64,000 nt of DNA from Alistipes_A hominis (GTDB taxonomy: Bacteria > Bacteroidota > Bacteroidia > Bacteroidales > Rikenellaceae). Under the pieces are notes generated by a model that did no database searches, was not told the origin of the DNA, and saw only the letters and a list, made by a program, of their open reading frames with translations. Of the stretch, positions 25,613 to 33,284 are shown piece by piece. Within the stretch, counting starts at the first letter, position 1, and each line of letters begins with the position of its first letter. A program made the position numbers and the translations under genes. The stretch lies in contig NZ_JACOOK010000006.1 in assembly GCF_014288115.1 (NCBI RefSeq), positions 124,001-188,000 on the forward strand. The letters run 5' to 3'.

Positions 25613-27220
25613 ATGCTCAGAAAGTTGCGTGTGGTAGCGGCGGCGGCGACCTTTACCCTGATTACGCTCTACTTCCTCGACTTCGCCGGATGGCTGCCGG
25701 AAAGTTTTCACGGACTGGTCAGTATCCAATTCCTGCCGGCGGTGCTGTCGTTGAGCCTCGTCACGCTGGCCGGGCTAATTCTGGCGACGCTGCTGTTCGG
25801 GCGGATTTACTGTTCGGTCGTCTGCCCGACGGGCATTTTCCAGGATATCGTGAACCGAATCGCCGGCCGGTTGCAGAAAAAACGGAAACGGTTCGCGTTC
25901 GCGCCGGCGAAAACGATCCTAAGGTGGTCGGTGCTCGGAGTCGTCGTAGTCACGTACTTGTTCGGCCTGACCGTCGTGCTGAGCCTGCTCGATCCGTACG
26001 GGGCTTACGGGCGGTTGGTATCGAATGTCTTCAGCCCGGTCTACATGGCCGGCAACAACCTGCTGGAAGCGATTTTCACGAAATTCGACAACTATACTTT
26101 CTACCGCACGGAAGTCGCCGTCGTCAGCCCGCTGGCTTTTATCGTCGCACTGGCCACGTTCGGAATCATCGGTTTTTTGGCATGGAAACACGGTCGCTCG
26201 TACTGCAATACGATCTGTCCGGTCGGCACGCTGCTGGGTTTCCTGAGCAAATACGCGCTGTTCAAAATCAGGATCGACAAGAACAACTGCAACGGTTGCG
26301 GCGTATGCGCTTCGAAATGCAAAGCGTCGTGCATCGACCGCAAGACGCACACGGTCGATTACAGCCGTTGCATAGCCTGTTTCGATTGCCTGGACAACTG
26401 CCGGCAGCAGGCGATCCAGTTCTCGTCCACCGCATCGAAAGCGGCGGTTCCGTTGGCCGTAAAAAAGGGCGGTATCCCGCAAACGGTTCCTACGTCTTCG
26501 CAACCTGCCCCTTGCAGCCCGCCCGAAACGGCAGGCGTTTCCGAATCGCCCGACCGGTCGCGGCGGCAGTTCCTCGGCACGCTGCTGGCGACCGCCGCCC
26601 TGCTGCCCGAAGCATTCGCCAGGAAACAGGAAGAGTTGCTATCGGGCCGCAAAGGGTACAAACGGCAGCATCCGCTCTGCCCCCCGGGAGCGGTCAGCCC
26701 GGAGCACCTGCTCAAACACTGCACGGCCTGCCACCTATGTATCGCCAAATGCCCGTCGCACGTACTGAAACCGGCCGTAACCGAATACGGACTCGGCGGG
26801 GTAATGCAGCCGGTAATGTATTTCGACCGCGGATTCTGCAATTTCGACTGTACCGTTTGCTCGGACGTATGTCCGAACGGGGCGATCCATCCGCTTACCG
26901 TCGAGCAAAAGCACTTGACGCAGGTGGGGCGCGTCGTATTCATTAAGGAAGATTGCATCGTCTATGCCGACGAAACGAGTTGCGGCGCCTGCTCCGAGCA
27001 CTGTCCGACGCAAGCGGTGACGATGATCCCGTACAAGGAGGGACTGACCATCCCGTCGATCGACCCGGATATCTGCGTCGGATGCGGCGGCTGCGAATAC
27101 GTCTGCCCGGCACGACCGTTCCGGGCGATCCACGTGGAAGGCAATCCGGTGCAACAGCAGGCGAAACCGTTCGAACGGTCGGGCGGCAGCGACATCAAAA
27201 TCGACGATTTCGGATTTTAA
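25613..27220 (+). CDS. NapH/CcoG-like polyferredoxin membrane protein with C-terminal NapG-like Fe-S domain
   Basis: A 535-residue protein. Residues 1-225 hold four or so membrane helices with Cys motifs facing the membrane edge: RIYCSVVCPTGIFQDIV and RSYCNTICPVGTLLGF. Residues 228-270 carry two 4Fe-4S motifs (CNGCGVCASKCKASC, CIACFDCLDNC). A linker near 305-330 contains SRRQFLGTLLATAALLPEA, a Tat-signal-like sequence inside the chain, followed by a second ferredoxin-type domain with several more clusters (CTACHLCIAKCPSHV, CNFDCTVCSDVCP, CGACSEHCP, CVGCGGCEYVCPA). The arrangement looks like NapH fused to NapG. It could pass electrons from quinol to an acceptor across the membrane. Confidence 0.85.
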   Translation: MLRKLRVVAAAATFTLITLYFLDFAGWLPESFHGLVSIQFLPAVLSLSLVTLAGLILATLLFGRIYCSVVCPTGIFQDIVNRIAGRLQKKRKRFAFAPAKTILRWSVLGVVVVTYLFGLTVVLSLLDPYGAYGRLVSNVFSPVYMAGNNLLEAIFTKFDNYTFYRTEVAVVSPLAFIVALATFGIIGFLAWKHGRSYCNTICPVGTLLGFLSKYALFKIRIDKNNCNGCGVCASKCKASCIDRKTHTVDYSRCIACFDCLDNCRQQAIQFSSTASKAAVPLAVKKGGIPQTVPTSSQPAPCSPPETAGVSESPDRSRRQFLGTLLATAALLPEAFARKQEELLSGRKGYKRQHPLCPPGAVSPEHLLKHCTACHLCIAKCPSHVLKPAVTEYGLGGVMQPVMYFDRGFCNFDCTVCSDVCPNGAIHPLTVEQKHLTQVGRVVFIKEDCIVYADETSCGACSEHCPTQAVTMIPYKEGLTIPSIDPDICVGCGGCEYVCPARPFRAIHVEGNPVQQQAKPFERSGGSDIKIDDFGF

Positions 27221-27221
27221 A

Positions 27222-28223
27222 ATGCGCAGACCGCTTATGACCGCCGAAACCGTCCGACGAATCGCCGCATATGGCTGTCTGACGGCCGTATGCCTGTTCG
27301 CGGCTTTATGCGCTACGGCAAAACCGCAATGCGGAACGCTCGTCCGGCAAATCGACTCCGTGCTGTCCCGGTACCGGGCGACCGTCGGGGTGACCGTACT
27401 GTCCAACCGGGACGAAATCGTCGCGGCGAACGACAGCATCCTGTTCCCGCTGATGAGCGTATTCAAATTCCACATCGCCCTGGCCGTACTCGACCGCATG
27501 GACAGGAACCGCACCCGGCTGGACAGCGTCGTCCGCATAAAAGCTTCGGACATGCACCCGGACACATACAGCCCGCTGAGAGAACGACACCCCGGCCGGG
27601 ACTTTTCGATTACGATAGCGGAATTGCTGAGATACAGCGTAGCGCACAGCGACAACAACGCTTGCGACATCCTGCTCGAATATGCCGGAGGCCCCGAAGC
27701 CGTCGAAAAATACGTGCGCGGCCTCGGCATCGAAAACACGTTCATTTCCGCCTCGGAAAAAACGATGCACGACCGGATCGAGAACCAATACCTGAACCGT
27801 AGTACGCCGACGGCGACGGCACGCCTGATCGAGACCTTTTTCGAAAACCGGCTGTTCGCATCCAAGTACAAAAAATTCCTGATCCGGATCATGACGGAAA
27901 CCTCGACCGGGCAGGACAAGCTCAAAGGTCTGTTGCCCCCGGACTGCACGGTCGGCCACAAAACGGGCTCTTCCGACCGCACCTCAACGGGCGTCAAAAT
28001 CGCCGACAACGACGCCGGATTCGTGCTGACGCCGGACGGCAAAAGATACTACATCGCCGTATTCGTCAGCGATTCGCAGGAAGACGATCCGACGAACGCC
28101 TCCATAATCGCCCGCATTTCCGCAATCGTATACGATTTTATGATACGTCCGACTGATCCGAACCGTCCGACGCTTTGCCACCCCGAAAGCGTGTCGGCCG
28201 ACGATGCGGCCGGGAGTCCGTAA
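27222..28223 (+). CDS. Class A beta-lactamase, Bacteroidetes (CfxA/CepA-like, A2) type
   Basis: A 333-residue periplasmic hydrolase. A hydrophobic signal peptide covers about residues 12-32 (IAAYGCLTAVCLFAALCATA). The active-site motifs are all present: Ser-x-x-Lys as SVFK at 79-82, SDN at 143-145, a Glu in the omega-loop region (ISASEKTMHDRIENQYLN, near 179), and KTG at 247-249 in GHKTGSSDRTSTG. The insertions and the MHDRIENQY stretch are characteristic of the A2 subgroup of Bacteroidetes, which are mainly cephalosporinases. The gene starts two bases after the Fe-S gene, so it is read from the same transcript, an unusual place for a resistance gene. A Ser is not followed by the BlaI repressor here. 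Confidence 0.9.
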   Translation: MRRPLMTAETVRRIAAYGCLTAVCLFAALCATAKPQCGTLVRQIDSVLSRYRATVGVTVLSNRDEIVAANDSILFPLMSVFKFHIALAVLDRMDRNRTRLDSVVRIKASDMHPDTYSPLRERHPGRDFSITIAELLRYSVAHSDNNACDILLEYAGGPEAVEKYVRGLGIENTFISASEKTMHDRIENQYLNRSTPTATARLIETFFENRLFASKYKKFLIRIMTETSTGQDKLKGLLPPDCTVGHKTGSSDRTSTGVKIADNDAGFVLTPDGKRYYIAVFVSDSQEDDPTNASIIARISAIVYDFMIRPTDPNRPTLCHPESVSADDAAGSP

Positions 28224-28230
28224 AAAAAAG

Positions 28231-28267
28231 AGAGCGCCCTGCCAAACAAACAAGCGCTCTTCTTTTT
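28231..28267. terminator. Bidirectional terminator between the beta-lactamase and the beta-propeller gene
   Basis: AGAGCGC pairs with GCGCTCT across a 16-base loop; A-rich on the left and TCTTTTT on the right, so it can serve both converging genes. Confidence 0.65.
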
Positions 28268-28335
28268 AACTTTGGTTGCGACGCCGCAGGTAGCGGGAAG
28301 CGGTACTTACGCTCAGAAGTTCGGCAATACAACCT

Positions 28336-29475
28336 TTATTCGAACGGATGATTCGAATAAAAAAACAAAACCGGGTTATCATCCTCCCGGGCTGTCCGCA
28401 CACGGCTCAGAAAAACCGAATCCGTTGAATTTCCCCGGTCGGATACCGACAATTTCAATTGCTGTAAAGTCTGAGAGAACCCGACCACGGGATGCCCTCC
28501 GACGTGTTCGACGGCAAGCATTTCCCCGAGGAAAACCCCCAGACGTCCATCTTTAAGAGACCGCAAATAAGTTGTTTGCCGTCCTTCCAAATCGATCTTC
28601 CCCAATCCGGACAGGTTCGTCGTAAAATAAACCGTTTTCCCGTCTTCGGTGACGTTCGTAACGGAATAAACGTAACCCTTTACCAGCAAATCCCAAAACT
28701 CCTCCTGTGTCAATTGTACATTCAACCGCGACGCAGGGAAATTTTTCTCCCCGAAATCGATTTGGAACCAAGGTACGATTTTCTTCCCGTCCAATCGGTA
28801 GACCGTATTGTCGTACCGGCACGTAAAATTCAGATGATCGGAAACGACGAGCTGCCGCCCGATGGAATAGGTATTGAAAGGAATCGGACGTTCAAAAGGA
28901 ATTTTTACAAATCCATCTTCCCGTCCCCGTTCTATCAGGGACAGATAATCGGCCGGAAACATCTGCTGGCTGTTAATCGCGACAAGGTACTTTTCCGTAA
29001 AAGCCAACTCTTTGAACAGAGCGTCCGGCAACCGGCTTTCATACCGGAAATCGCCTTGTACACCGCAATGAATCAATTTGTAGGGCTTATCGGCATAGAT
29101 GATCAATTCTTCCCGGTCGGGATCGATCACGAAATCCGTCATTCCGATATACTCCCCGGGCCCTCTGCCGACCCGGCGAATATTCCATAAAAACTTTCCG
29201 GCGGTATCGAACACGCATATTTTATCATAGCGGTTATCCGAAACAAAGATCCGACCGTTCCACAGAACGACTTTCGAGATCATACTCAGCGCCGATTCGG
29301 AAGTGGTTTCCAGAAATACCGGTTTCGAATAACGCCAGAGAGAATCGCATAAACCCGTATTCGCTTCCCCAACAGTCACCGTAAAAACAGGGGCGGATCC
29401 GGATTCTGCGGACGAAGTACAGCCAGCGATCCACAAAACAGAAACCCAGAAACAAATAAACGACGACTTGTACAT
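28336..29475 (-). CDS. 6-bladed beta-propeller lipoprotein
   Basis: A 379-residue protein starting at ATG 29473-29475; a TTG two codons upstream is less likely. The signal ends in a lipobox (LWIAGC, Cys near residue 19), so it should be lipid-anchored. The body shows repeated propeller strands, for example KICVFDTAGKFLWNIRRVGR and GPGEYIGMTDFVIDPDREEL, the typical signature of the Bacteroidetes 6-bladed beta-propeller family often found singly or in small sets. No enzymatic residues can be assigned; such proteins are thought to bind ligands. It converges on the beta-lactamase. Confidence 0.8.
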   Translation of the reverse strand: MYKSSFICFWVSVLWIAGCTSSAESGSAPVFTVTVGEANTGLCDSLWRYSKPVFLETTSESALSMISKVVLWNGRIFVSDNRYDKICVFDTAGKFLWNIRRVGRGPGEYIGMTDFVIDPDREELIIYADKPYKLIHCGVQGDFRYESRLPDALFKELAFTEKYLVAINSQQMFPADYLSLIERGREDGFVKIPFERPIPFNTYSIGRQLVVSDHLNFTCRYDNTVYRLDGKKIVPWFQIDFGEKNFPASRLNVQLTQEEFWDLLVKGYVYSVTNVTEDGKTVYFTTNLSGLGKIDLEGRQTTYLRSLKDGRLGVFLGEMLAVEHVGGHPVVGFSQTLQQLKLSVSDRGNSTDSVFLSRVRTAREDDNPVLFFYSNHPFE

Positions 29476-29784
29476 CGGCAATCAACTATAAATCATTGTT
29501 CAAATGAAGTTTACTCTTGAAGAAAACAATTACGGCAAAAGACGCGCACAACGCGCCTAATGGCATATACTTATATCATCCCGAAGATAAACCGATTAAT
29601 CTTTACATGCAAATTTGGCACTAACTGATAAATTAAATCGAATCAGGTATGTGGACAAAATACCCATCTTTAGTCTGCCCGTCGTTGATTTATTCCGGAA
29701 ATCTTTGCAATATTGCATTCCGTGTCGGAAACACCCCGAACGGGTTTTAACCGTACCGTTCAAAAGTCCGTAAAACAGAAAATT
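29476..29784. other. Divergent intergenic region
   Basis: A+T-rich. It should hold promoters for the beta-propeller gene (leftward) and beta-helix gene (rightward). AATCTTTG at 29,700-29,707 is a one-mismatch -7 box for the rightward gene. A short leftward open frame here has no support. Confidence 0.4.
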
Positions 29785-31080
29785 ATGAGATTTCATTCCT
29801 TACTGCTGTGTACGCTTTTCTGCATCGCGACCGGCCGCGACAGCCTGGCCGCCCGGCCGAAAGACCGCGACGACCGCGGATGCGCCACCTACAACATCCT
29901 GGACTTCGGAGCGAAAAACGACGGGACGACCGACTGCGCCCCGGCCTTCGAGAAAATATTCCGGCGGATGGAAGGCAAAAGGCAGGTCGAGATCGTCCTT
30001 CCGGCGGGGTCGTTCCGGATATCCCGACGGATCGTTTTCGACCAGCCGCAGTTCGGCGGATACGATTACCATTCGGGAATTTGCGTCAGGGGAGCGGGGG
30101 AGGACGCGACCGAACTGATCTGCGACAACGAGGATGGAGGGCTTTATTTCAATCTGGCGACGAATATGCTGACCGTGACCGTCTGCGATCTTTCGCTGGT
30201 CGCCGTAAAAAAAGGCCTCGGTACGGCGGTCGAATTCAATACGGCCGACCAGAACCCCGGAGATCACCATTCGAGGATGTTCCAGGCAAGGAACCTGCTG
30301 GTACGGGGACCGCATTTCAGCAACGGCTATTTCGCCAACGGAATCGTCGTAAAGAACGCCTGGTATCCGATGCTGGACAATGTCAAGATCACGTCCGAGT
30401 ACGGCGATTCGCACGGTAAAATGGCTGCGGGATTCGCCTTGCTGGACTGTTACAGCCCGCTCGTCGACAAATGCTACTTCTGGGGAGGGGCGGAATACGG
30501 CCTGCTGTACCGGAGCGAAATAGACAGCGAGGACGGGATCGTATCCGACTGCTATTTCGTAGGGCAGGACACCGGCATTCGGGTAAGGCTGTCGGCACGA
30601 ACGGACGGGTGGGGCGAACCGGCGTTCCACCTGACCGACAGCCACATCCACTACAAGGTCAAAGGACTGGCCCTGAAAGGCATCCGGCAGGGATTCGTCT
30701 CCGGAAACCTGTTTTACTGCTTCAACCGGGCGGCGAGCAGGTGGCATGCCGACCCCGACAGCGTATCGTCGTACACATCCAAAGACATCGAATGCGACGC
30801 CGTGAACGATTTCATCGTGTCGCACAACCAGTTCGCCGAGCCGGCCTCGCCGAAGAGGGTGTGCATAGACATCCTTCCCAACTCGGGCAACCTGCTGATC
30901 GACGGCAATATTTTCAACATGGACGGCACCGCCATTCGAAACCGGTCGCAGGTCAGCAGCAGGTGTATCGGAAACGTGTATACCGGGAGTCCCGACTTTA
31001 CGAAATCGGCCGACGGAGCGAACGCCCTGATCCGGTACGTCGATCCGAACGGAACCCTGAAAACCCTCGACTTCGAATAA
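29785..31080 (+). CDS. Secreted right-handed beta-helix (pectate-lyase-like) protein
   Basis: A 431-residue protein starting at ATG 29785 with a signal peptide (MRFHSLLLCTLFCIATGRDS). The mature start has YNILDFGAKNDGTTDCAPAF, the classic opening of GH28/pectate-lyase-superfamily beta-helix proteins, and EIVLPAGSFRISRRIVF follows. Later repeats fit a beta-helix (KNAWYPMLDNVKITSEYG, DCYFVGQDTGIRVRLSA, DFIVSHNQFAEPAS, NLLIDGNIFNMDGT). Clear GH28 catalytic Asp motifs (NTD, DD, GHG) were not found, so it may be a lyase-like or binding protein. It stands alone between promoter and terminator. Confidence 0.75.
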   Translation: MRFHSLLLCTLFCIATGRDSLAARPKDRDDRGCATYNILDFGAKNDGTTDCAPAFEKIFRRMEGKRQVEIVLPAGSFRISRRIVFDQPQFGGYDYHSGICVRGAGEDATELICDNEDGGLYFNLATNMLTVTVCDLSLVAVKKGLGTAVEFNTADQNPGDHHSRMFQARNLLVRGPHFSNGYFANGIVVKNAWYPMLDNVKITSEYGDSHGKMAAGFALLDCYSPLVDKCYFWGGAEYGLLYRSEIDSEDGIVSDCYFVGQDTGIRVRLSARTDGWGEPAFHLTDSHIHYKVKGLALKGIRQGFVSGNLFYCFNRAASRWHADPDSVSSYTSKDIECDAVNDFIVSHNQFAEPASPKRVCIDILPNSGNLLIDGNIFNMDGTAIRNRSQVSSRCIGNVYTGSPDFTKSADGANALIRYVDPNGTLKTLDFE

Positions 31081-31125
31081 GCCCGCAAGCGGCCGCCCGC
31101 CCGGCAACGCTTTCCCAACGACAAA

Positions 31126-31156
31126 AACGACCGGACAGCAACGTCCGGTCGTTTTC
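31126..31156. terminator. Bidirectional terminator between the beta-helix gene and ridA
   Basis: Stem AACGACCGGAC with GTCCGGTCGTT, six-base loop, A-tract on one side and TTTTC on the other. Confidence 0.8.
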
Positions 31157-31179
31157 CCGATACGAAAGCCGTACCGCGT

Positions 31180-31554
31180 CTATTTTACGGCGATCACATC
31201 TATCTCGACTTTTGCGCCTTTGGGCAGCGCCGCGACCTGATAGCACACCCGGGCCGGCATCTGCCCGGTGAAGAATCGAGCGTAGACTTCGTTCATGGCC
31301 CCGAAATTGCTGATATCGTCGAGCAAAACGGTCGATTTGACCACGTTGTCGAACGAGCATCCGGCTTCGGCGAGGATCGCCCCGATGTTGAGCAGCGATT
31401 GTTCGGTCTGCCGGGCGACCGTATCGGGCATCGTACCGCTGATCGGATCGATCGGGAGTTGGCCGGAAACGTAAACCGTCCCGTCCGCTTCGACGGCTTG
31501 GCTGTAAGGGCCTACGGCCTGCGGGGCCGCCGCGGTTGCAATAACTTTTTTCAT
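31180..31554 (-). CDS. ridA: RidA family enamine/imine deaminase
   Basis: A 124-residue trimeric enzyme that hydrolyses reactive 2-aminoacrylate and related enamines released by PLP enzymes. Family blocks are AAPQAVGPYSQAVEADGTVY near residues 10-29, SGQLPIDPISG, and the C-terminal signature MPARVCYQVAALPKGAKVEI with the conserved Arg105-type residue in ARVCYQ. Length is exactly that of the family. A TAAATTTG -7 box lies 32 bases upstream on the same strand. Confidence 0.93.
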   Translation of the reverse strand: MKKVIATAAAPQAVGPYSQAVEADGTVYVSGQLPIDPISGTMPDTVARQTEQSLLNIGAILAEAGCSFDNVVKSTVLLDDISNFGAMNEVYARFFTGQMPARVCYQVAALPKGAKVEIDVIAVK

Positions 31555-31585
31555 GGCTCTGTAATTTATCGGTTATACTGTCGTG

Positions 31586-31593
31586 CAAATTTA
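31586..31593 (-). promoter_or_regulatory. -7 promoter box for ridA
   Basis: Minus-strand TAAATTTG matches TAnnTTTG, 32 bases before the ATG. Confidence 0.5.
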
Positions 31594-31635
31594 AAACATC
31601 ATCCGGAATCCGGACGGGTTCTCGGAAATTATTAT

Positions 31636-31643
31636 TAGCTTTG
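31636..31643 (+). promoter_or_regulatory. -7 promoter box for the META-domain gene
   Basis: TAGCTTTG matches TAnnTTTG, 55 bases before the ATG at 31,698. Confidence 0.6.
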
Positions 31644-31697
31644 CTTGCCGTTTTTTCGGAGGATATTTTTAACAATTACAAATAAAATCAACTTATT

Positions 31698-32129
31698 ATG
31701 AAAACCGCACGTTTGATTCTCGCAATCGCTCTCGCCGTTTCGGTCACGGCCTGCTGCTCCTGTCGCAAAGGAAAAAAGAATGCCAAACCCCTGACCGAAA
31801 CCACCTGGGCGATGGTCGAATGGGAAGGACAGCCGTTCAAAGCCGACAACAACTATACGTTGGTATTCAGCAAAGAAAAAGGCCGTTTCGGCGGACGCGG
31901 CGACTGCAATTCGATCATGGGCAATTACACGCTGTCCGACAACGGCAAAATCAAAATCGAATCGGTCGCTTCGACGCGCGCCATGTGTGCGAATCAGGCT
32001 CAGGAAGACAAATTCATCAAAGAACTCGACCGGGTGGATTCTTACCGGATCGACGGAGACCTGCTGATGCTGATGCACGACGGCGAAATGCTGATGGTGA
32101 TGCAGGCGCAGGACACGACGATGAAATAA
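31698..32129 (+). CDS. META-domain (HslJ-like) lipoprotein
   Basis: A 143-residue protein. The signal peptide ends in a Cys-rich lipobox region (LAVSVTACCSC), giving a probable lipoprotein. The rest is one META domain: LTETTWAMVEWEGQPF, FGGRGDCNSIMGNYTLSDNG and SVASTRAMCAN-type motif (normally T-x-M-A-C), then DGDLLMLMHDGEMLMVMQ. Domains of this type occur in heat-shock protein HslJ and in other envelope proteins; function is poorly defined. Ends at a very strong terminator. Confidence 0.85.
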   Translation: MKTARLILAIALAVSVTACCSCRKGKKNAKPLTETTWAMVEWEGQPFKADNNYTLVFSKEKGRFGGRGDCNSIMGNYTLSDNGKIKIESVASTRAMCANQAQEDKFIKELDRVDSYRIDGDLLMLMHDGEMLMVMQAQDTTMK

Positions 32130-32163
32130 ACGGAAACAGGAGAATACCTGCTAAAAAAAAACG

Positions 32164-32197
32164 GATGCGCCGTCCCGAGGGACGGCGCATCGTTTTC
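32164..32197 (+). terminator. Rho-independent terminator after the META-domain gene
   Basis: Perfect 11-base stem GATGCGCCGTC with GACGGCGCATC, CCGAGG loop, then GTTTTCC. Confidence 0.9.
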
Positions 32198-32224
32198 CTG
32201 GTATTCCCGGCGCGTTTTTTGCGA

Positions 32225-32245
32225 ATTGATTCCCCACGAATCAAT
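32225..32245. repeat. Inverted repeat just upstream of the EamA transporter
   Basis: ATTGATTC and GAATCAAT separated by five bases, ten bases before the ATG. It could be a regulator-binding site, or a small mRNA hairpin over the leader; sequence alone does not decide. Confidence 0.35.
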
Positions 32246-32254
32246 CATCCATCC

Positions 32255-33181
32255 ATGAACGCACTGCAAAATAAGACCAAGGCCCACCTCGGCCTGATCC
32301 TGGCCAATCTGGTCTGGGCGATGAATTACCCGTTTTACAAGATGATTATGCCGCAATACATGTCGCCTTACGCACTGGCGACCCTGGCGGTAAGTATCGC
32401 CGCGATCCTGGCTCTGCTGTCGTTCTTTTTCGTTCCGGTCGAACGGGTGCAACGCAAAGGAGACATCGTAAAATTCATCGGGGCAGCCGTACTGATGGGC
32501 GTCGCAAAAAAACTGTTCCTGATGGTCGGCATCCAGCATACCAGCCCGATCGACGCCTCGATCATCGCCACGCTGGGGCCGATCCTCGTACTGGTGATCT
32601 CGGTATTTTTCCTGATCGACCGGTTCACTCCGATGAAAATCGTCGGCATGGTGATCGGCCTGGCCGGCGCGCTCGTGGTGATTCTCAGCAACAGCGGCAC
32701 GACGGCGGCGACGGCCAAACTGGGCGGCGACGCGATCGTCTTCCTCGGCATCGTCAGTTCGTCGTTCTCGATGGTATGGCTCAAAGACCTGATCATGCGC
32801 TACAAACCGATCACCCTGTTGCGCTGGATGTATCCGCTGGCCGCGCTGATGCTGCTTCCGTTCGGACTGAGCTCGGTGATCCATACCGATTTCGCCGCCA
32901 TCCCGCCGCACATCTGGTGGGTAATCGCCTACGCCGTCCTGCTCCCGAGTTTCGGACCGAATTACCTGCTTATTTTCAGTCTGCACTACGTCAAACCGAC
33001 GATTAGCAGCGTCTATTTCTACCTGCAACCGGTCATCGCGACCGGGCTTTCGGTCGCCCTCGGCATGGACAAACTGTCCTGGGATCGTGGACTCGCCTCG
33101 ATCGCGGTTTTCGTCGGCGTACTGCTGGTAGTCAACGCATATAAAAACCATCCGTCGGCCCCGCGGCACGGCGGGGAGTGA
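32255..33181 (+). CDS. EamA/DMT family transporter
   Basis: A 308-residue inner-membrane protein with ten hydrophobic helices in two homologous EamA halves. The first starts GLILANLVWAMNYPFYKMIM; the second starts GGDAIVFLGIVSSSFSMVWL. The Pro/Gly-rich helix ends typical of drug/metabolite transporters are present (TSPIDASIIATLGPILVLV, VKPTISSVYFYLQPVIATG). Exporter or importer role and substrate are unknown. The start at ATG 32255 is preferred to a much longer in-frame reading from 31,820, which would cross the META gene and a terminator. Ends in TGA. Confidence 0.88.
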   Translation: MNALQNKTKAHLGLILANLVWAMNYPFYKMIMPQYMSPYALATLAVSIAAILALLSFFFVPVERVQRKGDIVKFIGAAVLMGVAKKLFLMVGIQHTSPIDASIIATLGPILVLVISVFFLIDRFTPMKIVGMVIGLAGALVVILSNSGTTAATAKLGGDAIVFLGIVSSSFSMVWLKDLIMRYKPITLLRWMYPLAALMLLPFGLSSVIHTDFAAIPPHIWWVIAYAVLLPSFGPNYLLIFSLHYVKPTISSVYFYLQPVIATGLSVALGMDKLSWDRGLASIAVFVGVLLVVNAYKNHPSAPRHGGE

Positions 33182-33222
33182 ACCCGCCGGCAGAACCGAT
33201 TTCGCATAATCCCGGGATATTA

Positions 33223-33253
33223 TTGACAATCTGCCAAAAAATAGCTATTTTTG
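33223..33253 (+). promoter_or_regulatory. Promoter of ileS with -33 and -7 elements
   Basis: TTG at 33,223-33,225 and TATTTTTG at 33,246-33,253, 20 bases apart: the standard Bacteroidetes housekeeping sigma layout. The ATG follows 31 bases later. Confidence 0.75.
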
Positions 33254-33284
33254 CAGATTATTGCAAAAGTCAAGTTATCGAAAC

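Noticed and set aside
29596..29796. A 66-residue leftward open frame between the beta-propeller and beta-helix genes
   Set aside because: No ribosome-site or family evidence; it lies across the likely promoters.
31820..32254. Long N-terminal extension of the EamA transporter
   Set aside because: It would overlap the META gene out of frame and read through a strong terminator.
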